64,000 nucleotides of DNA, from the NCBI GenBank assembly GCA_964505215.1, contig CAZDGU010000005.1, positions 1 through 64,000 of the forward strand, in the 5' to 3' direction. This DNA is from Gracilimonas sp964505215. GTDB lineage: Bacteria > Bacteroidota > Rhodothermia > Balneolales > Balneolaceae. Both the position numbers and the translations under genes were made by a program. Shown here piece by piece: positions 18,346 to 26,469 of the stretch. Each line of letters begins with the position of its first letter. Position 1 is the first letter of the stretch. The notes under the pieces were generated by a model that saw only the letters and a program-made list of their open reading frames with translations, was not told the DNA's origin and did no database searches.

Positions 18346-18374
18346 TTGCTTATGATTAGAAAAAGGTATCTTTG
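18346..18374 (+). promoter_or_regulatory. Bacteroidetes-type promoter for nadC
   Basis: TTG at 18346-18348, an 18-base spacer, then TATCTTTG at 18367-18374, an exact match to the Bacteroidetes -33 TTG / -7 TAnnTTTG consensus. It would start RNA near 18381, about 60 bases before the nadC ATG. It overlaps the divergent cysteine desulfurase upstream region, so both genes may share control. Confidence 0.6.
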
Positions 18375-18440
18375 AAAGGCTGTTAAAAGCTATCATTAAT
18401 TTCACTTAAAAATTACAAATAATTCTCCCTATTCTCTCTT

Positions 18441-19271
18441 ATGAATCCACTTGAGCTTACTGAAATGCTTAAACAAGCCTTTGCCGAAGATATGGGCATG
18501 GGTGATCTTACCTCAAGCGCTATTTTCCCCAACAACCAGATGGGAAAAGGTGTGTTTACCGCTAAAGCAAACGGCGTTCTGGCCGGACTGGAGGCCATAG
18601 AAACCGGCTATCAGGTGCTGGGGCCGTCGGCACGTATAAAATTTCATAAGAATGATGGAATGCCCGTTAAAAAGGGTGAGGAAATTGCCGAAGTGGAAGC
18701 GCCGGTGCGCTCACTGCTGAGCGGAGAGCGTGTAATCCTGAATATTGTGCAGCACGCCAGCGGAATTGCTACGGCTACGCGACAGGTTATAGAAAATCTG
18801 GGCGACCCGAATATTACCATCACCGATACGCGCAAAACGCTGCCCTCACTTCGTGCGCTCCAAAAATATGCAGTGCGTTGCGGTGGCGGCAAAAATCATC
18901 GCTTTCGCTTAGATGATGGCGTTATAATTAAAGACAATCACATAAAAGCGGCCGGAAGTATAAAAGCGGCGGTAGAACTGGCTCGCGCTCGCATTGGGCA
19001 CATGGTGAACATTGAAGTAGAAACCGAAAACAAGCAGCAGGTGCAGGAGGCGGTAACCGCCAAAGCAGATGTTATTATGCTGGATAACCGCACGCCTGCA
19101 GAAGTAAAAGAGCTGGTTCAGCTCATTCCGGATGAGATTATTGTTGAGGTTTCGGGAGGTATCACCCCAAAAACAATTAGCAGTTATAAAAACTGCGGCG
19201 CGGATGTGATTTCATTAGGCTGGCTCACGCATTCCGTTACGGCTTTAGATATCAGCTTTAATTTGGTGTAA
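18441..19271 (+). CDS. nadC: Nicotinate-nucleotide pyrophosphorylase (carboxylating)
   Basis: A 276-residue quinolinate phosphoribosyltransferase, which joins quinolinate and PRPP to form nicotinate mononucleotide in de novo NAD synthesis. The type II PRTase motifs are present: an N-terminal EDMGMGDLTS, the central DTRKTLPSLR with KYAVRCGGGKNHR, then KDNH and the C-terminal VEVSGGI and GADVISLGWLTHS. Length is normal. It leads a nadC-nadA pair with a 135-base gap and starts from the promoter seen at 18346. nadB is not in the window, so an L-aspartate oxidase or dehydrogenase must be elsewhere. Confidence 0.97.
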   Translation: MNPLELTEMLKQAFAEDMGMGDLTSSAIFPNNQMGKGVFTAKANGVLAGLEAIETGYQVLGPSARIKFHKNDGMPVKKGEEIAEVEAPVRSLLSGERVILNIVQHASGIATATRQVIENLGDPNITITDTRKTLPSLRALQKYAVRCGGGKNHRFRLDDGVIIKDNHIKAAGSIKAAVELARARIGHMVNIEVETENKQQVQEAVTAKADVIMLDNRTPAEVKELVQLIPDEIIVEVSGGITPKTISSYKNCGADVISLGWLTHSVTALDISFNLV

Positions 19272-19406
19272 TCGGCGATATTCACTCGAATTCAATCAAT
19301 TTTTTCTTACCTTCGCGATGGTTCGTAATTACAGCACTTAAAATCATCCTAACAATAACCGAAAACTGAACGGTTAGCACCAAAAATTGAGGCATACCAG
19401 AGTCCT

Positions 19407-20516
19407 ATGGAAGTATTAGAAGCCTTAGATATTGAATCCGAAATTTCCCTTCCCAAGCAGTACACCCAACTTTCTGAAGACGAGATGAAACGGCGCATCC
19501 AGGCCGTTAAAGATAAGTTTGGAGAGCGGCTTTTTATTCCGGGCCATCATTACCAAAAGGATGAAGTTATCGAGTTTACCGATGCCCGTGGCGACTCGCT
19601 GAAGCTGGCTCAAATTTGTGCCAACATGCCGGATGCTGAGTTCATCGCCTTTTGCGGCGTACATTTTATGGCAGAAACGGCCGATATGCTTACCGAAGCG
19701 CATCAAAAAGTGATTTTACCGGATATGCGCGCGGGCTGCTCCATGGCCGACATGGCGGATATTGAGCAAACGGTGTCGGGCTGGGAAAAGATGCAGGAAA
19801 TTTGGGGTGATACCATTTTACCCCTCACTTATGTGAATTCTACCGCAGCCATAAAAGCATTTGTGGGTAAGCACGGCGGCGCTACGGTTACGTCTTCCAA
19901 TGCTAAAAAAATGCTGGAGTGGGCCTTCACTCAAAAAGAGCGACTGCTGTTTTTACCCGATCAGCACCTGGGCCGCAATACGGCTTTTGATTTAGGCATT
20001 CCTTTAGAACACATGGCCGTTTGGGCTCCGCTGGAAGATAAGCTGGAGTATGAAGGAGATCCGGATGATGTAAAGGTGATTTTATGGAAAGGGCACTGCT
20101 CGGTGCACGAAAAGTTTAACGTGAAGCATATCCAGAATCTGAAAAAGAAAGATCCTGAAATACAGGTTTTAGTTCACCCTGAATGTACCTACGAAGTGGT
20201 GCAGGCATCCGACCTTGACGGCTCAACCGGTTTTATTGTGAATACCATCGAAAATGCTGAGCCCGGCTCAAAGTGGGCGATTGGAACCGAAATGAATCTG
20301 GTAAACCGACTGGCGCAAAAGCATCCGGATAAAGAAATTGTGTCGCTCAATCCATTTATGTGTCCGTGTTTAACTATGAACCGCATTGATTTGCCGCACC
20401 TGTTGTGGTCGCTCGAAAGGCTGGCTGAGGGTGAAGTGGTAAATCACATATCGGTTCCTCCGGAAGTTGCCGAACATGCCGTTCTGGCGCTGAACAGAAT
20501 GCTGGAGCGCTCTTAG
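19407..20516 (+). CDS. nadA: Quinolinate synthase A
   Basis: A 369-residue [4Fe-4S] enzyme that condenses iminoaspartate and dihydroxyacetone phosphate to quinolinate. The cysteines at 111 (AGCSMA), 231 (GHCSVH) and 321 (MCPCLT) fall almost exactly where the three cluster ligands of B. subtilis NadA lie (110, 230, 320). Other family marks are the PGHHYQKDEV start of domain 1 and the GTEMNLVNRL segment of domain 3. It is the longer, Bacillus-type NadA. The cysteine desulfurase that could load its cluster is divergently encoded beside nadC. Confidence 0.97.
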   Translation: MEVLEALDIESEISLPKQYTQLSEDEMKRRIQAVKDKFGERLFIPGHHYQKDEVIEFTDARGDSLKLAQICANMPDAEFIAFCGVHFMAETADMLTEAHQKVILPDMRAGCSMADMADIEQTVSGWEKMQEIWGDTILPLTYVNSTAAIKAFVGKHGGATVTSSNAKKMLEWAFTQKERLLFLPDQHLGRNTAFDLGIPLEHMAVWAPLEDKLEYEGDPDDVKVILWKGHCSVHEKFNVKHIQNLKKKDPEIQVLVHPECTYEVVQASDLDGSTGFIVNTIENAEPGSKWAIGTEMNLVNRLAQKHPDKEIVSLNPFMCPCLTMNRIDLPHLLWSLERLAEGEVVNHISVPPEVAEHAVLALNRMLERS

Positions 20517-20663
20517 GCATTTCGGGCCGCAAATTATCTGTTATTATTGGTTTTTTATGATTGAAACGAAGGAACACAACCCAACAATTCTAAGTACATC
20601 TTTTTCGTTAGCTATTACTCAAACCATCCTTCAAAAATTAGTACATTCTGGAAACGCAGTTTA

Positions 20664-22385
20664 ATGATGAAATTACGCCTCCTACTTTTTGCCTTATTTT
20701 TTGTTAGCATGTACCCTGTTGCAAATTTTGCCCAAAGCGGACAGCAAGGCGACGGCTCCCTTCTCCCCGAAATAAATCCGCAGGATATTGAAATCAGGAG
20801 TGAATTTAAGGCGCGCTTTCCGGGTTTACGCCGCCAGCCAATTTTAGGCTTCAACCCCAAGCCGCGCGTATATCAAATTGACCCAAACCGGATGCCTTTT
20901 CTGGAAACCCGGGAAGAAGCTGTGGCTGATATTTCTGTAACCGAGCTGGGCCGCCCAACGCCTCCGTTCCGAACTTTACTGCACACGCCGGAGCGACAAA
21001 ACGCATATCTGAGAGGCGGAATTGGCAGCTATTTATCGCCCGAAATTTATGGCTATGGCTTTTATAAACTAAATGACAGTGATCTGCTTTCCGCTAATTT
21101 AAACCTGCAGGCTTCTGACGGACATCTCGACAATCAGGAAAGCAGCTTTCGGTATTTTGACGCCAATGCAAGATACATCAGCAAGCGAAGCGATGATTTA
21201 AAGCTGATTGTTGATGTGGGCGGACTGAGTGACCAAAATTATCTGTTTAATCTGGAAGATAATTATCAGCAAAATATAATTGGCAAAACCGCCGATAAAA
21301 GTTACGGCGGCTTTAATGCACAGGTTACCCTGCAAAATATGAAAAATACGCTCACCGGCTGGGAAGCTTCTGCGGGCGGAAATCTGTTTTCTGCTACTTT
21401 AAATGCGGGTTCTGCGCCCATGGCAGGAAAAATCAGTGAGAATCAGCTTCAGGCCGCATTTTCGTATTTCTGGCCGGGCAAACGATTGTATGAAACCTTT
21501 GATGTATCAGCCAAGCTAGTGCATGGCTCTTTCAATCCGGCCGCATTCAGTTCCAAAACCCGGACTTCGGCCGAGGCCTCTTTTAAGTACGAGCGCCTGT
21601 TCAATTTCTCCACTCGCATAAGCGGGAAAGGCGGCATTACGTACGTTTCGGACCCTATGAATGATCAGGTTTATTTTACGCCTGAAGTTGAAGTGAAGCA
21701 TAACTTCAGCGATAAACTTTCTTTGACAGGTACCGCATTTGCTAAACCTGATTTTCTAACCGTGCAGGAACATCATCAACATAACCGCTTTTTAAATGCA
21801 GATACGCAGCTTCGCCACGCTTATCACATGGGCGCTAATGGAACGGTAAACATTCAGCTGATTGAAGGGAATAAAGTATTTGGCGGCGTAAGTTATTCGC
21901 ACATTAATGATTATGCCTATTACGAGCGAGATCTGATTCCTCCCCCAACATCTGCTCCGGGTTTCTATTCGGTTCGGTACAGTGATGCTGATATTTTTGA
22001 AATCTATGGCGGAGTAAGCCAGCAGCTGCTGCCCGAAAAGTTTTGGTTTAGCGGTAAAGTGTATGCCAGAAGTCCACAGTTTTCTACCGGCGGAGTTATT
22101 CCTTACGAAGAGAAACTGGGGGTTGAAGGAGCTATTTCGTATAAAATTATAAAAGAACTTACAATTAACAGCTGGGCAGAATATATTGGCAAGCGAAAGG
22201 CTCCACAGGCCGGTTCTGACCTAAAGGGCTTTTTATTGCTGAATGCCGGAGCTGAGTATCAGATTAATGATACATTTGGCGTTTATGCAAAACTGTTAAA
22301 TATTATGGGGCAAAATTATCAAATATGGGATGGCTATCAGGAACGTCCGTTTCAAATGTTTGGTGGAGTAACCGTTAAATTCTGA
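20664..22385 (+). CDS. Outer membrane beta-barrel protein, TonB-receptor-like without plug
   Basis: A 573-residue exported protein. A signal peptide ends near NFAQ (about residue 24), a Pro-rich stretch follows, then a long series of amphipathic beta strands. The C-terminus ends in FGGVTVKF, with the final Phe expected for BAM-dependent barrels. It resembles the barrel part of TonB-dependent receptors but lacks a plug domain, so transport is uncertain. It is the first of six same-strand genes leading to exbB, exbD and tonB. The gaps between them are 3-14 bases, so it is in all likelihood co-transcribed with its own energiser. Confidence 0.75.
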   Translation: MMKLRLLLFALFFVSMYPVANFAQSGQQGDGSLLPEINPQDIEIRSEFKARFPGLRRQPILGFNPKPRVYQIDPNRMPFLETREEAVADISVTELGRPTPPFRTLLHTPERQNAYLRGGIGSYLSPEIYGYGFYKLNDSDLLSANLNLQASDGHLDNQESSFRYFDANARYISKRSDDLKLIVDVGGLSDQNYLFNLEDNYQQNIIGKTADKSYGGFNAQVTLQNMKNTLTGWEASAGGNLFSATLNAGSAPMAGKISENQLQAAFSYFWPGKRLYETFDVSAKLVHGSFNPAAFSSKTRTSAEASFKYERLFNFSTRISGKGGITYVSDPMNDQVYFTPEVEVKHNFSDKLSLTGTAFAKPDFLTVQEHHQHNRFLNADTQLRHAYHMGANGTVNIQLIEGNKVFGGVSYSHINDYAYYERDLIPPPTSAPGFYSVRYSDADIFEIYGGVSQQLLPEKFWFSGKVYARSPQFSTGGVIPYEEKLGVEGAISYKIIKELTINSWAEYIGKRKAPQAGSDLKGFLLLNAGAEYQINDTFGVYAKLLNIMGQNYQIWDGYQERPFQMFGGVTVKF

Positions 22386-22391
22386 TTTATT

Positions 22392-22589
22392 ATGGATAAC
22401 AAATTTTTAGAAACTCTTGGGATGGTGATTCGTGATCAGCTGATTATGAAAAACTCTATCGAAATTAAGGGGCTGGGTACATTTAAGGCCGTTCATCACA
22501 ACCAAAAGCAGGAAAAAAGAGCAGACGGCACCAACGTGATGATACCCCCCAAAGATACCGTGGAATTTATTGCAGAAAAAAGGGGATAA
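22392..22589 (+). CDS. Short HU/IHF-like protein
   Basis: A 65-residue protein with an HU-like core: IEIKGLGTFKAVHHNQK, then a basic arm and IPPKDTVEFIAEKRG, matching the beta-arm region of HU/IHF folds. It lacks the N-terminal helices of normal 90-residue HU, so it may be a minimal or CCDC81-like version. It lies 6 bases after the barrel gene and 3 before the HU-SPOR fusion. It likely works with the second HU-like domain encoded there, perhaps as a heterodimer (inference). Confidence 0.65.
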   Translation: MDNKFLETLGMVIRDQLIMKNSIEIKGLGTFKAVHHNQKQEKRADGTNVMIPPKDTVEFIAEKRG

Positions 22590-22592
22590 CGC

Positions 22593-24317
22593 ATGAATAT
22601 AGATCATTCTAAACTAATTGAACTGCTGGCCGAAGCGGCAGACATTACAGAGCAAAATGCAGAGGAAAAACTCAACAAACTGGTTGAAGAAATAAACGAG
22701 GCTTTTGAAGAAGGTGATGCTTACGAGGTAAATGGTTTAGGCGTTTTCAGTAAAATGGGGAATAATGTGATTTTCATTCCCGCTGATGATTTTGCCACAG
22801 AAATTAATTACAAATACGTGGGCATGGAACCGATTGAGCTGGACGAGCCAAGCCAGGAATCGGAAGCTCCTGCTGCTGCCGAAGAGATTTCCCCACAACA
22901 AGATGACGGCCAAGACGAGGAAGATGAAGATCCTTTTGGCGGTTTACTGGACGACCCTGACACTACAGAAGAACAGCCGGATGAACCCGAAGAAGTACTG
23001 CAAGACAAAGAGCCGGAAGATATAAGCGATTTTGCTGATGAAGAAGCCGAAGAAGCTCCTTTTGATATTACTGATGAGGAACCCACTGAAGAGGCTGAAG
23101 AAGAACTGACCGAGCCGGCTGATGAAGAAAAACCGGGCCCTGAAGCCTGGGGAATTGATACGTATAAAGACGACAGCGCCGAATCTATGTTTTCGGGCCT
23201 GCTGGGTGACAAACCCGATGACGAAGCTTTTTCGCTGGATGACGATGACGATTCTAAACAGCAGGAAGAAAGCTTAGAAGAAGAATTGGAAGATGCCCTT
23301 TCGGATGTTGAGAAAGAAGACACGCCTGAGGATGATGCATTAAGCGTCTTTTTCAGTGATGATATTACAGACAAAGCTGCTGCTGACGAAGAAGAACAAG
23401 AAGAACCTGAAGATCCTTTTGAAGCGCTTGCAGGTGAACTTGATGATGACGAAGATGATGAGCTTTTCGAGGAATCTGAAAAAGACGATGAAACTGAGAC
23501 AGCTGAAACGGAAACATCAGAATCTGCAGATAAAAAAGCAGATGAAGTCGTTCCCGTTATTAAGAATTTAGCTTCAGAAGGCGCCAAGCAAAAGCGAAAA
23601 GAAGAAGTTCAGAAAAAAGAAGAAAAATCAGACAAAAAGGAAAAGCCAACTCCTTCTTTCAAACGTACGGCTACCCCGCGCGAAACCAAGCGTCAGCCTG
23701 TACTGCTTTGGGTACTGTTGCTGATTGTAGTACTGGCGGGTGGAACTTATGGCTTGGGATATTTCGGCGTAATTAACATTCCCGGCGTTACCCCAAAGCC
23801 GCAGATGGCTGCCACTCAATCTCCAACAGAAGCAGAAATGCCACCGGCTCAACCCGAAACCCAACCGGAAAAAACTGAACCGCCTGTGAGTGAAGAACCG
23901 GCACAAGAAGAACCGGAATCAACGGAAAGCACCGAAGGCGAGCCTCCATCCGCTCCGCAAGCTGCTGATGATGAAAACCGACAGGAACAAGCCACTTCGC
24001 CCGAAGTATCAAATACGGAAGCGAGTGCTCAGGATCAGCCTAAATATGGGTTGACCGGTGCGGTAAATCGCTCAGCAAACGATGGCTATACCATTGTTGT
24101 ATTTTCGTTAAGCAATAAAGAAAATGCCGAAGCAAAAATAAAAGAACTTACTGCCGAAGGCTACCGAGCCCTGCTGGCTTCTATACCTTCAGCACAATAT
24201 GGACAGCTTTGGCGCGTAAGCGTAGGGCAGTTTGAAAGTACCCGAACGGCTACTCTTGCTGCAAATACCCTCAAAGCTCCATATGCTAACAACTACTTTA
24301 TAACCAGAATTTATTAA
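22593..24317 (+). CDS. HU-like domain fused to a SPOR domain through a transmembrane helix
   Basis: A 574-residue single-pass protein. Residues 1-80 resemble an HU-like / CCDC81-bacterial fold. Residues about 85-340 are low-complexity and strongly acidic, then basic. A transmembrane helix spans about 369-392, a Pro/Glu-rich linker follows, and a SPOR domain fills about 497-574 (YTIVVFSLSNKENA ... GQLWRVSVGQF). SPOR domains bind denuded septal peptidoglycan, so the periplasmic end should go to the division site while the cytoplasmic end carries a possible DNA- or protein-binding HU fold. Similar fusions are known in Bacteroidetes. It sits in the barrel-TonB operon, which suggests an envelope and division link. 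Confidence 0.85.
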   Translation: MNIDHSKLIELLAEAADITEQNAEEKLNKLVEEINEAFEEGDAYEVNGLGVFSKMGNNVIFIPADDFATEINYKYVGMEPIELDEPSQESEAPAAAEEISPQQDDGQDEEDEDPFGGLLDDPDTTEEQPDEPEEVLQDKEPEDISDFADEEAEEAPFDITDEEPTEEAEEELTEPADEEKPGPEAWGIDTYKDDSAESMFSGLLGDKPDDEAFSLDDDDDSKQQEESLEEELEDALSDVEKEDTPEDDALSVFFSDDITDKAAADEEEQEEPEDPFEALAGELDDDEDDELFEESEKDDETETAETETSESADKKADEVVPVIKNLASEGAKQKRKEEVQKKEEKSDKKEKPTPSFKRTATPRETKRQPVLLWVLLLIVVLAGGTYGLGYFGVINIPGVTPKPQMAATQSPTEAEMPPAQPETQPEKTEPPVSEEPAQEEPESTESTEGEPPSAPQAADDENRQEQATSPEVSNTEASAQDQPKYGLTGAVNRSANDGYTIVVFSLSNKENAEAKIKELTAEGYRALLASIPSAQYGQLWRVSVGQFESTRTATLAANTLKAPYANNYFITRIY

Positions 24318-24331
24318 ATCTTATCATCTAC

Positions 24332-25039
24332 ATGCACCTCTTGCTGATCTTTTTGCAGACCACGGTTCCTGCCGATTCCCTAATTAACCTACAGGAAGAA
24401 ACCATTACTTTTTTTGACCTTTTAGTAGAAGGGGGAATTTTAATGATTCCCATATTTCTGCTCTTTGCGCTTTCCTGTTATGTGATAGCCGAGCGCTGGC
24501 TGGCGGTAAATCGCTCGCACGTAGCGCCCGAACAATTTTTAGCCACTGTAGAAAGCATGTTGAAATCCGGCAAAGGCGGTGCAGCCAAAGCTATGGATTA
24601 TTGCGATGAGGTGGACAAACCCATGGCCCGAATTATAAAAGCAGGAATCAAAAGATTAGGTCGCCCGCTTCGTGATATTGAAGATGCCATTGATAATGCA
24701 GGTAAAAAAGAGATTTTCTTTTTAGAAAAACGCATGAACTGGCTGGCTACCGTTGCAGGTGTGGCTCCGCTGTTAGGATTTACCGGAACTGTTACCGGAA
24801 TGATTGAAGCCTTTATGGATATTCAGTCGCTACAGGGAAATGTAAACCCAAGCGCGCTTGCAGGCGGTATTTGGGAAGCTTTAATTACCACAGCAGCCGG
24901 CTTAATTGTGGGGCTGATTGCGTATGGTTTTTATAACTTCCTGCTCGGCAAAATTAACCGCACTATTTTTGAGCTTGAAAATGCATCGGCCGACTTTCTG
25001 GATCTTCTGCAATCTCCTGCATCAAAAAAAGAAGGATAA
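24332..25039 (+). CDS. exbB: ExbB/TolQ-type proton channel subunit
   Basis: A 235-residue MotA/TolQ/ExbB family protein with three transmembrane segments, near residues 30-55, 145-168 and 190-215. The conserved helix 2 pattern VAPLLGFTGTVTGMI is present, as is the helix 3 stretch ALITTAAGLIVGLIAY. With ExbD it forms the inner-membrane proton channel that powers TonB. It is followed at 6 bases by exbD and then tonB, so an ExbB role is favoured over TolQ. No pal, tolB or tolA gene lies nearby. Confidence 0.93.
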   Translation: MHLLLIFLQTTVPADSLINLQEETITFFDLLVEGGILMIPIFLLFALSCYVIAERWLAVNRSHVAPEQFLATVESMLKSGKGGAAKAMDYCDEVDKPMARIIKAGIKRLGRPLRDIEDAIDNAGKKEIFFLEKRMNWLATVAGVAPLLGFTGTVTGMIEAFMDIQSLQGNVNPSALAGGIWEALITTAAGLIVGLIAYGFYNFLLGKINRTIFELENASADFLDLLQSPASKKEG

Positions 25040-25045
25040 AATACT

Positions 25046-25459
25046 ATGGCACGAGACTTTAGAGGTGGAGATAAAAAATTAGCGCCCTTATCGCTGTTTT
25101 CGCAATCTTCGTTAACCGATATTGTGTTGCTATTGCTTATCTTTTTTCTGCTTACTTCTTCCTTTGTTACCAATTTCGGAATTCGGGTTGAAGTCCCCAA
25201 AGCAGAAAGCAGCGCAGAAACCAATCAACAATATATTTCGGTAGCCGTTACCAAAGAGGGCGAGTTTTATGTGGATGGCGATTTAACGGCAAGAGGTTCT
25301 TTGGCAACCGCCATCAGAACCGCCCGAAATAATAAGCCGCAGGGAACCGTTGTACTAAGGGCTGATAAGGACGCAAAAGTTGATGACGCCGTTCGCGTGA
25401 TGAACGTAAGCAAAGCTTTAAACTTGAAAATTATAATGGCAACCGAGCAAGGTTCCTGA
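25046..25459 (+). CDS. exbD: ExbD/TolR-type biopolymer transport protein
   Basis: A 137-residue protein with a single N-terminal membrane helix and a periplasmic domain. The proton-carrying aspartate is D25, in SLTDIVLLLL, matching the essential D25 of E. coli ExbD. It partners ExbB (6 bases upstream) and is followed at 7 bases by tonB. An AAGGA-like ribosome-binding site lies about 10 bases before the ATG, stronger than in most genes here. Confidence 0.93.
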   Translation: MARDFRGGDKKLAPLSLFSQSSLTDIVLLLLIFFLLTSSFVTNFGIRVEVPKAESSAETNQQYISVAVTKEGEFYVDGDLTARGSLATAIRTARNNKPQGTVVLRADKDAKVDDAVRVMNVSKALNLKIIMATEQGS

Positions 25460-25466
25460 CAACATA

Positions 25467-26285
25467 ATGCTAAAAGACTTCACTGAAAACGACCGCACCG
25501 CGCTTTATATCACCTTTGGTATAAATACGGTTTTTTTACTGTTTTCGCTATGGTTTACGCTGGATATGAACCAAAACGTGCGCCCTTCCTATATAGAAGT
25601 GGAGTTTGGTGAATTTAAAACCGGCCAGCTTGCCGAGTACTCAGAAGTCAAAAATGAGCAGGTAGCTCAGCGCCCAAATCCTTCTGAAACTGAGCCGGAA
25701 GAACCTGTTGAGGAAGCACCCGAACCTGAAGTAACGCCTCAGGAAACCACGGAAGAACAAACCAAAGCTGTGGACTTACCCGATCAGGTTGAAGAAGTAG
25801 TTGAAGAAGAAATCACCACTCCTGAAACGGAAAAAATTGATCCCAAAGAACCGGAAACCCAGCCGGAAGAAGAGGAAGTTGAAATCCCACCGGTAGCTCG
25901 CGAAAATATAGCTTCTACAGAAGGTGCCAAAGAAAGCGGCGATGTAAAGGGCGCCCGTGGCGACGTGAACTCCGACCAGGGCATTGGAAATGATGAGCAG
26001 AAAACCTCTCCTTATGAGCTAAAGTGGGAAGGCGAAATCAACCGAGATCCCATGGTGCAGCCGCTGCCCAGCAATACCACAAATACAGAAGGTGTAATTA
26101 CCGTTCGGTTTGAAGTGCGTCCAAATGGAACCGTTGGCCGCATTATTCCTATCAAAAAAATGAATCCGGAGCTGGAACGAGAGGTTATGAGTACGCTTCG
26201 AACGTGGAAATTTTCACGCCTTCCAAGCGGTGTACCTCAACAAACGCAATGGGGAACCATTACCTTCCGCTTCGTCTTCAACTAA
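25467..26285 (+). CDS. tonB: TonB-family energy transducer
   Basis: A 272-residue TonB. One N-terminal membrane helix (about residues 14-35) leads into a Pro/Glu-rich periplasmic spacer (65-150), and a C-terminal TonB domain runs from about 185 (EGVITVRFEVRPNGTVGRI ... LRTWKFSRLP ... TITFRFVFN). The spacer is rich in Glu-Pro, rather than the Lys-Pro of E. coli. It closes the operon with exbB and exbD. Its partner receptor may be the barrel encoded at the operon start, but without a plug there is no visible TonB box to confirm that. Confidence 0.93.
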   Translation: MLKDFTENDRTALYITFGINTVFLLFSLWFTLDMNQNVRPSYIEVEFGEFKTGQLAEYSEVKNEQVAQRPNPSETEPEEPVEEAPEPEVTPQETTEEQTKAVDLPDQVEEVVEEEITTPETEKIDPKEPETQPEEEEVEIPPVARENIASTEGAKESGDVKGARGDVNSDQGIGNDEQKTSPYELKWEGEINRDPMVQPLPSNTTNTEGVITVRFEVRPNGTVGRIIPIKKMNPELEREVMSTLRTWKFSRLPSGVPQQTQWGTITFRFVFN

Positions 26286-26436
26286 CACTTTTTGTTGGTA
26301 ATGGTTGTTGGTTAATTGGAAGTGGTGAAGGGTGAATAGTGAATTTTTTCTTCAATCCATTTAACACGAAAAAAGTCAGGTCACAGATGAAAGCAACAAT
26401 CTGTTAGTTAATACAAGGTCTTCCCTCAACGCTCGC

Positions 26437-26453
26437 AAACCTGTCAGGTTTTT
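26437..26453 (-). terminator. Possible weak terminator of ribBA
   Basis: AAACCT and AGGTTT pair over a three-base loop, with a short T-rich tail. On the minus strand it lies 17 bases beyond the ribBA stop. The stem is short, so support is weak. Confidence 0.3.
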
Positions 26454-26469
26454 CTCAACTCAACAAACA

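Noticed and set aside
22808..23587. Long Ser-rich minus-strand reading frame
   Set aside because: It is the antisense of the acidic Glu/Asp-rich tail of the HU-SPOR gene, where GAA/GAT codons read as Ser/Phe in reverse.
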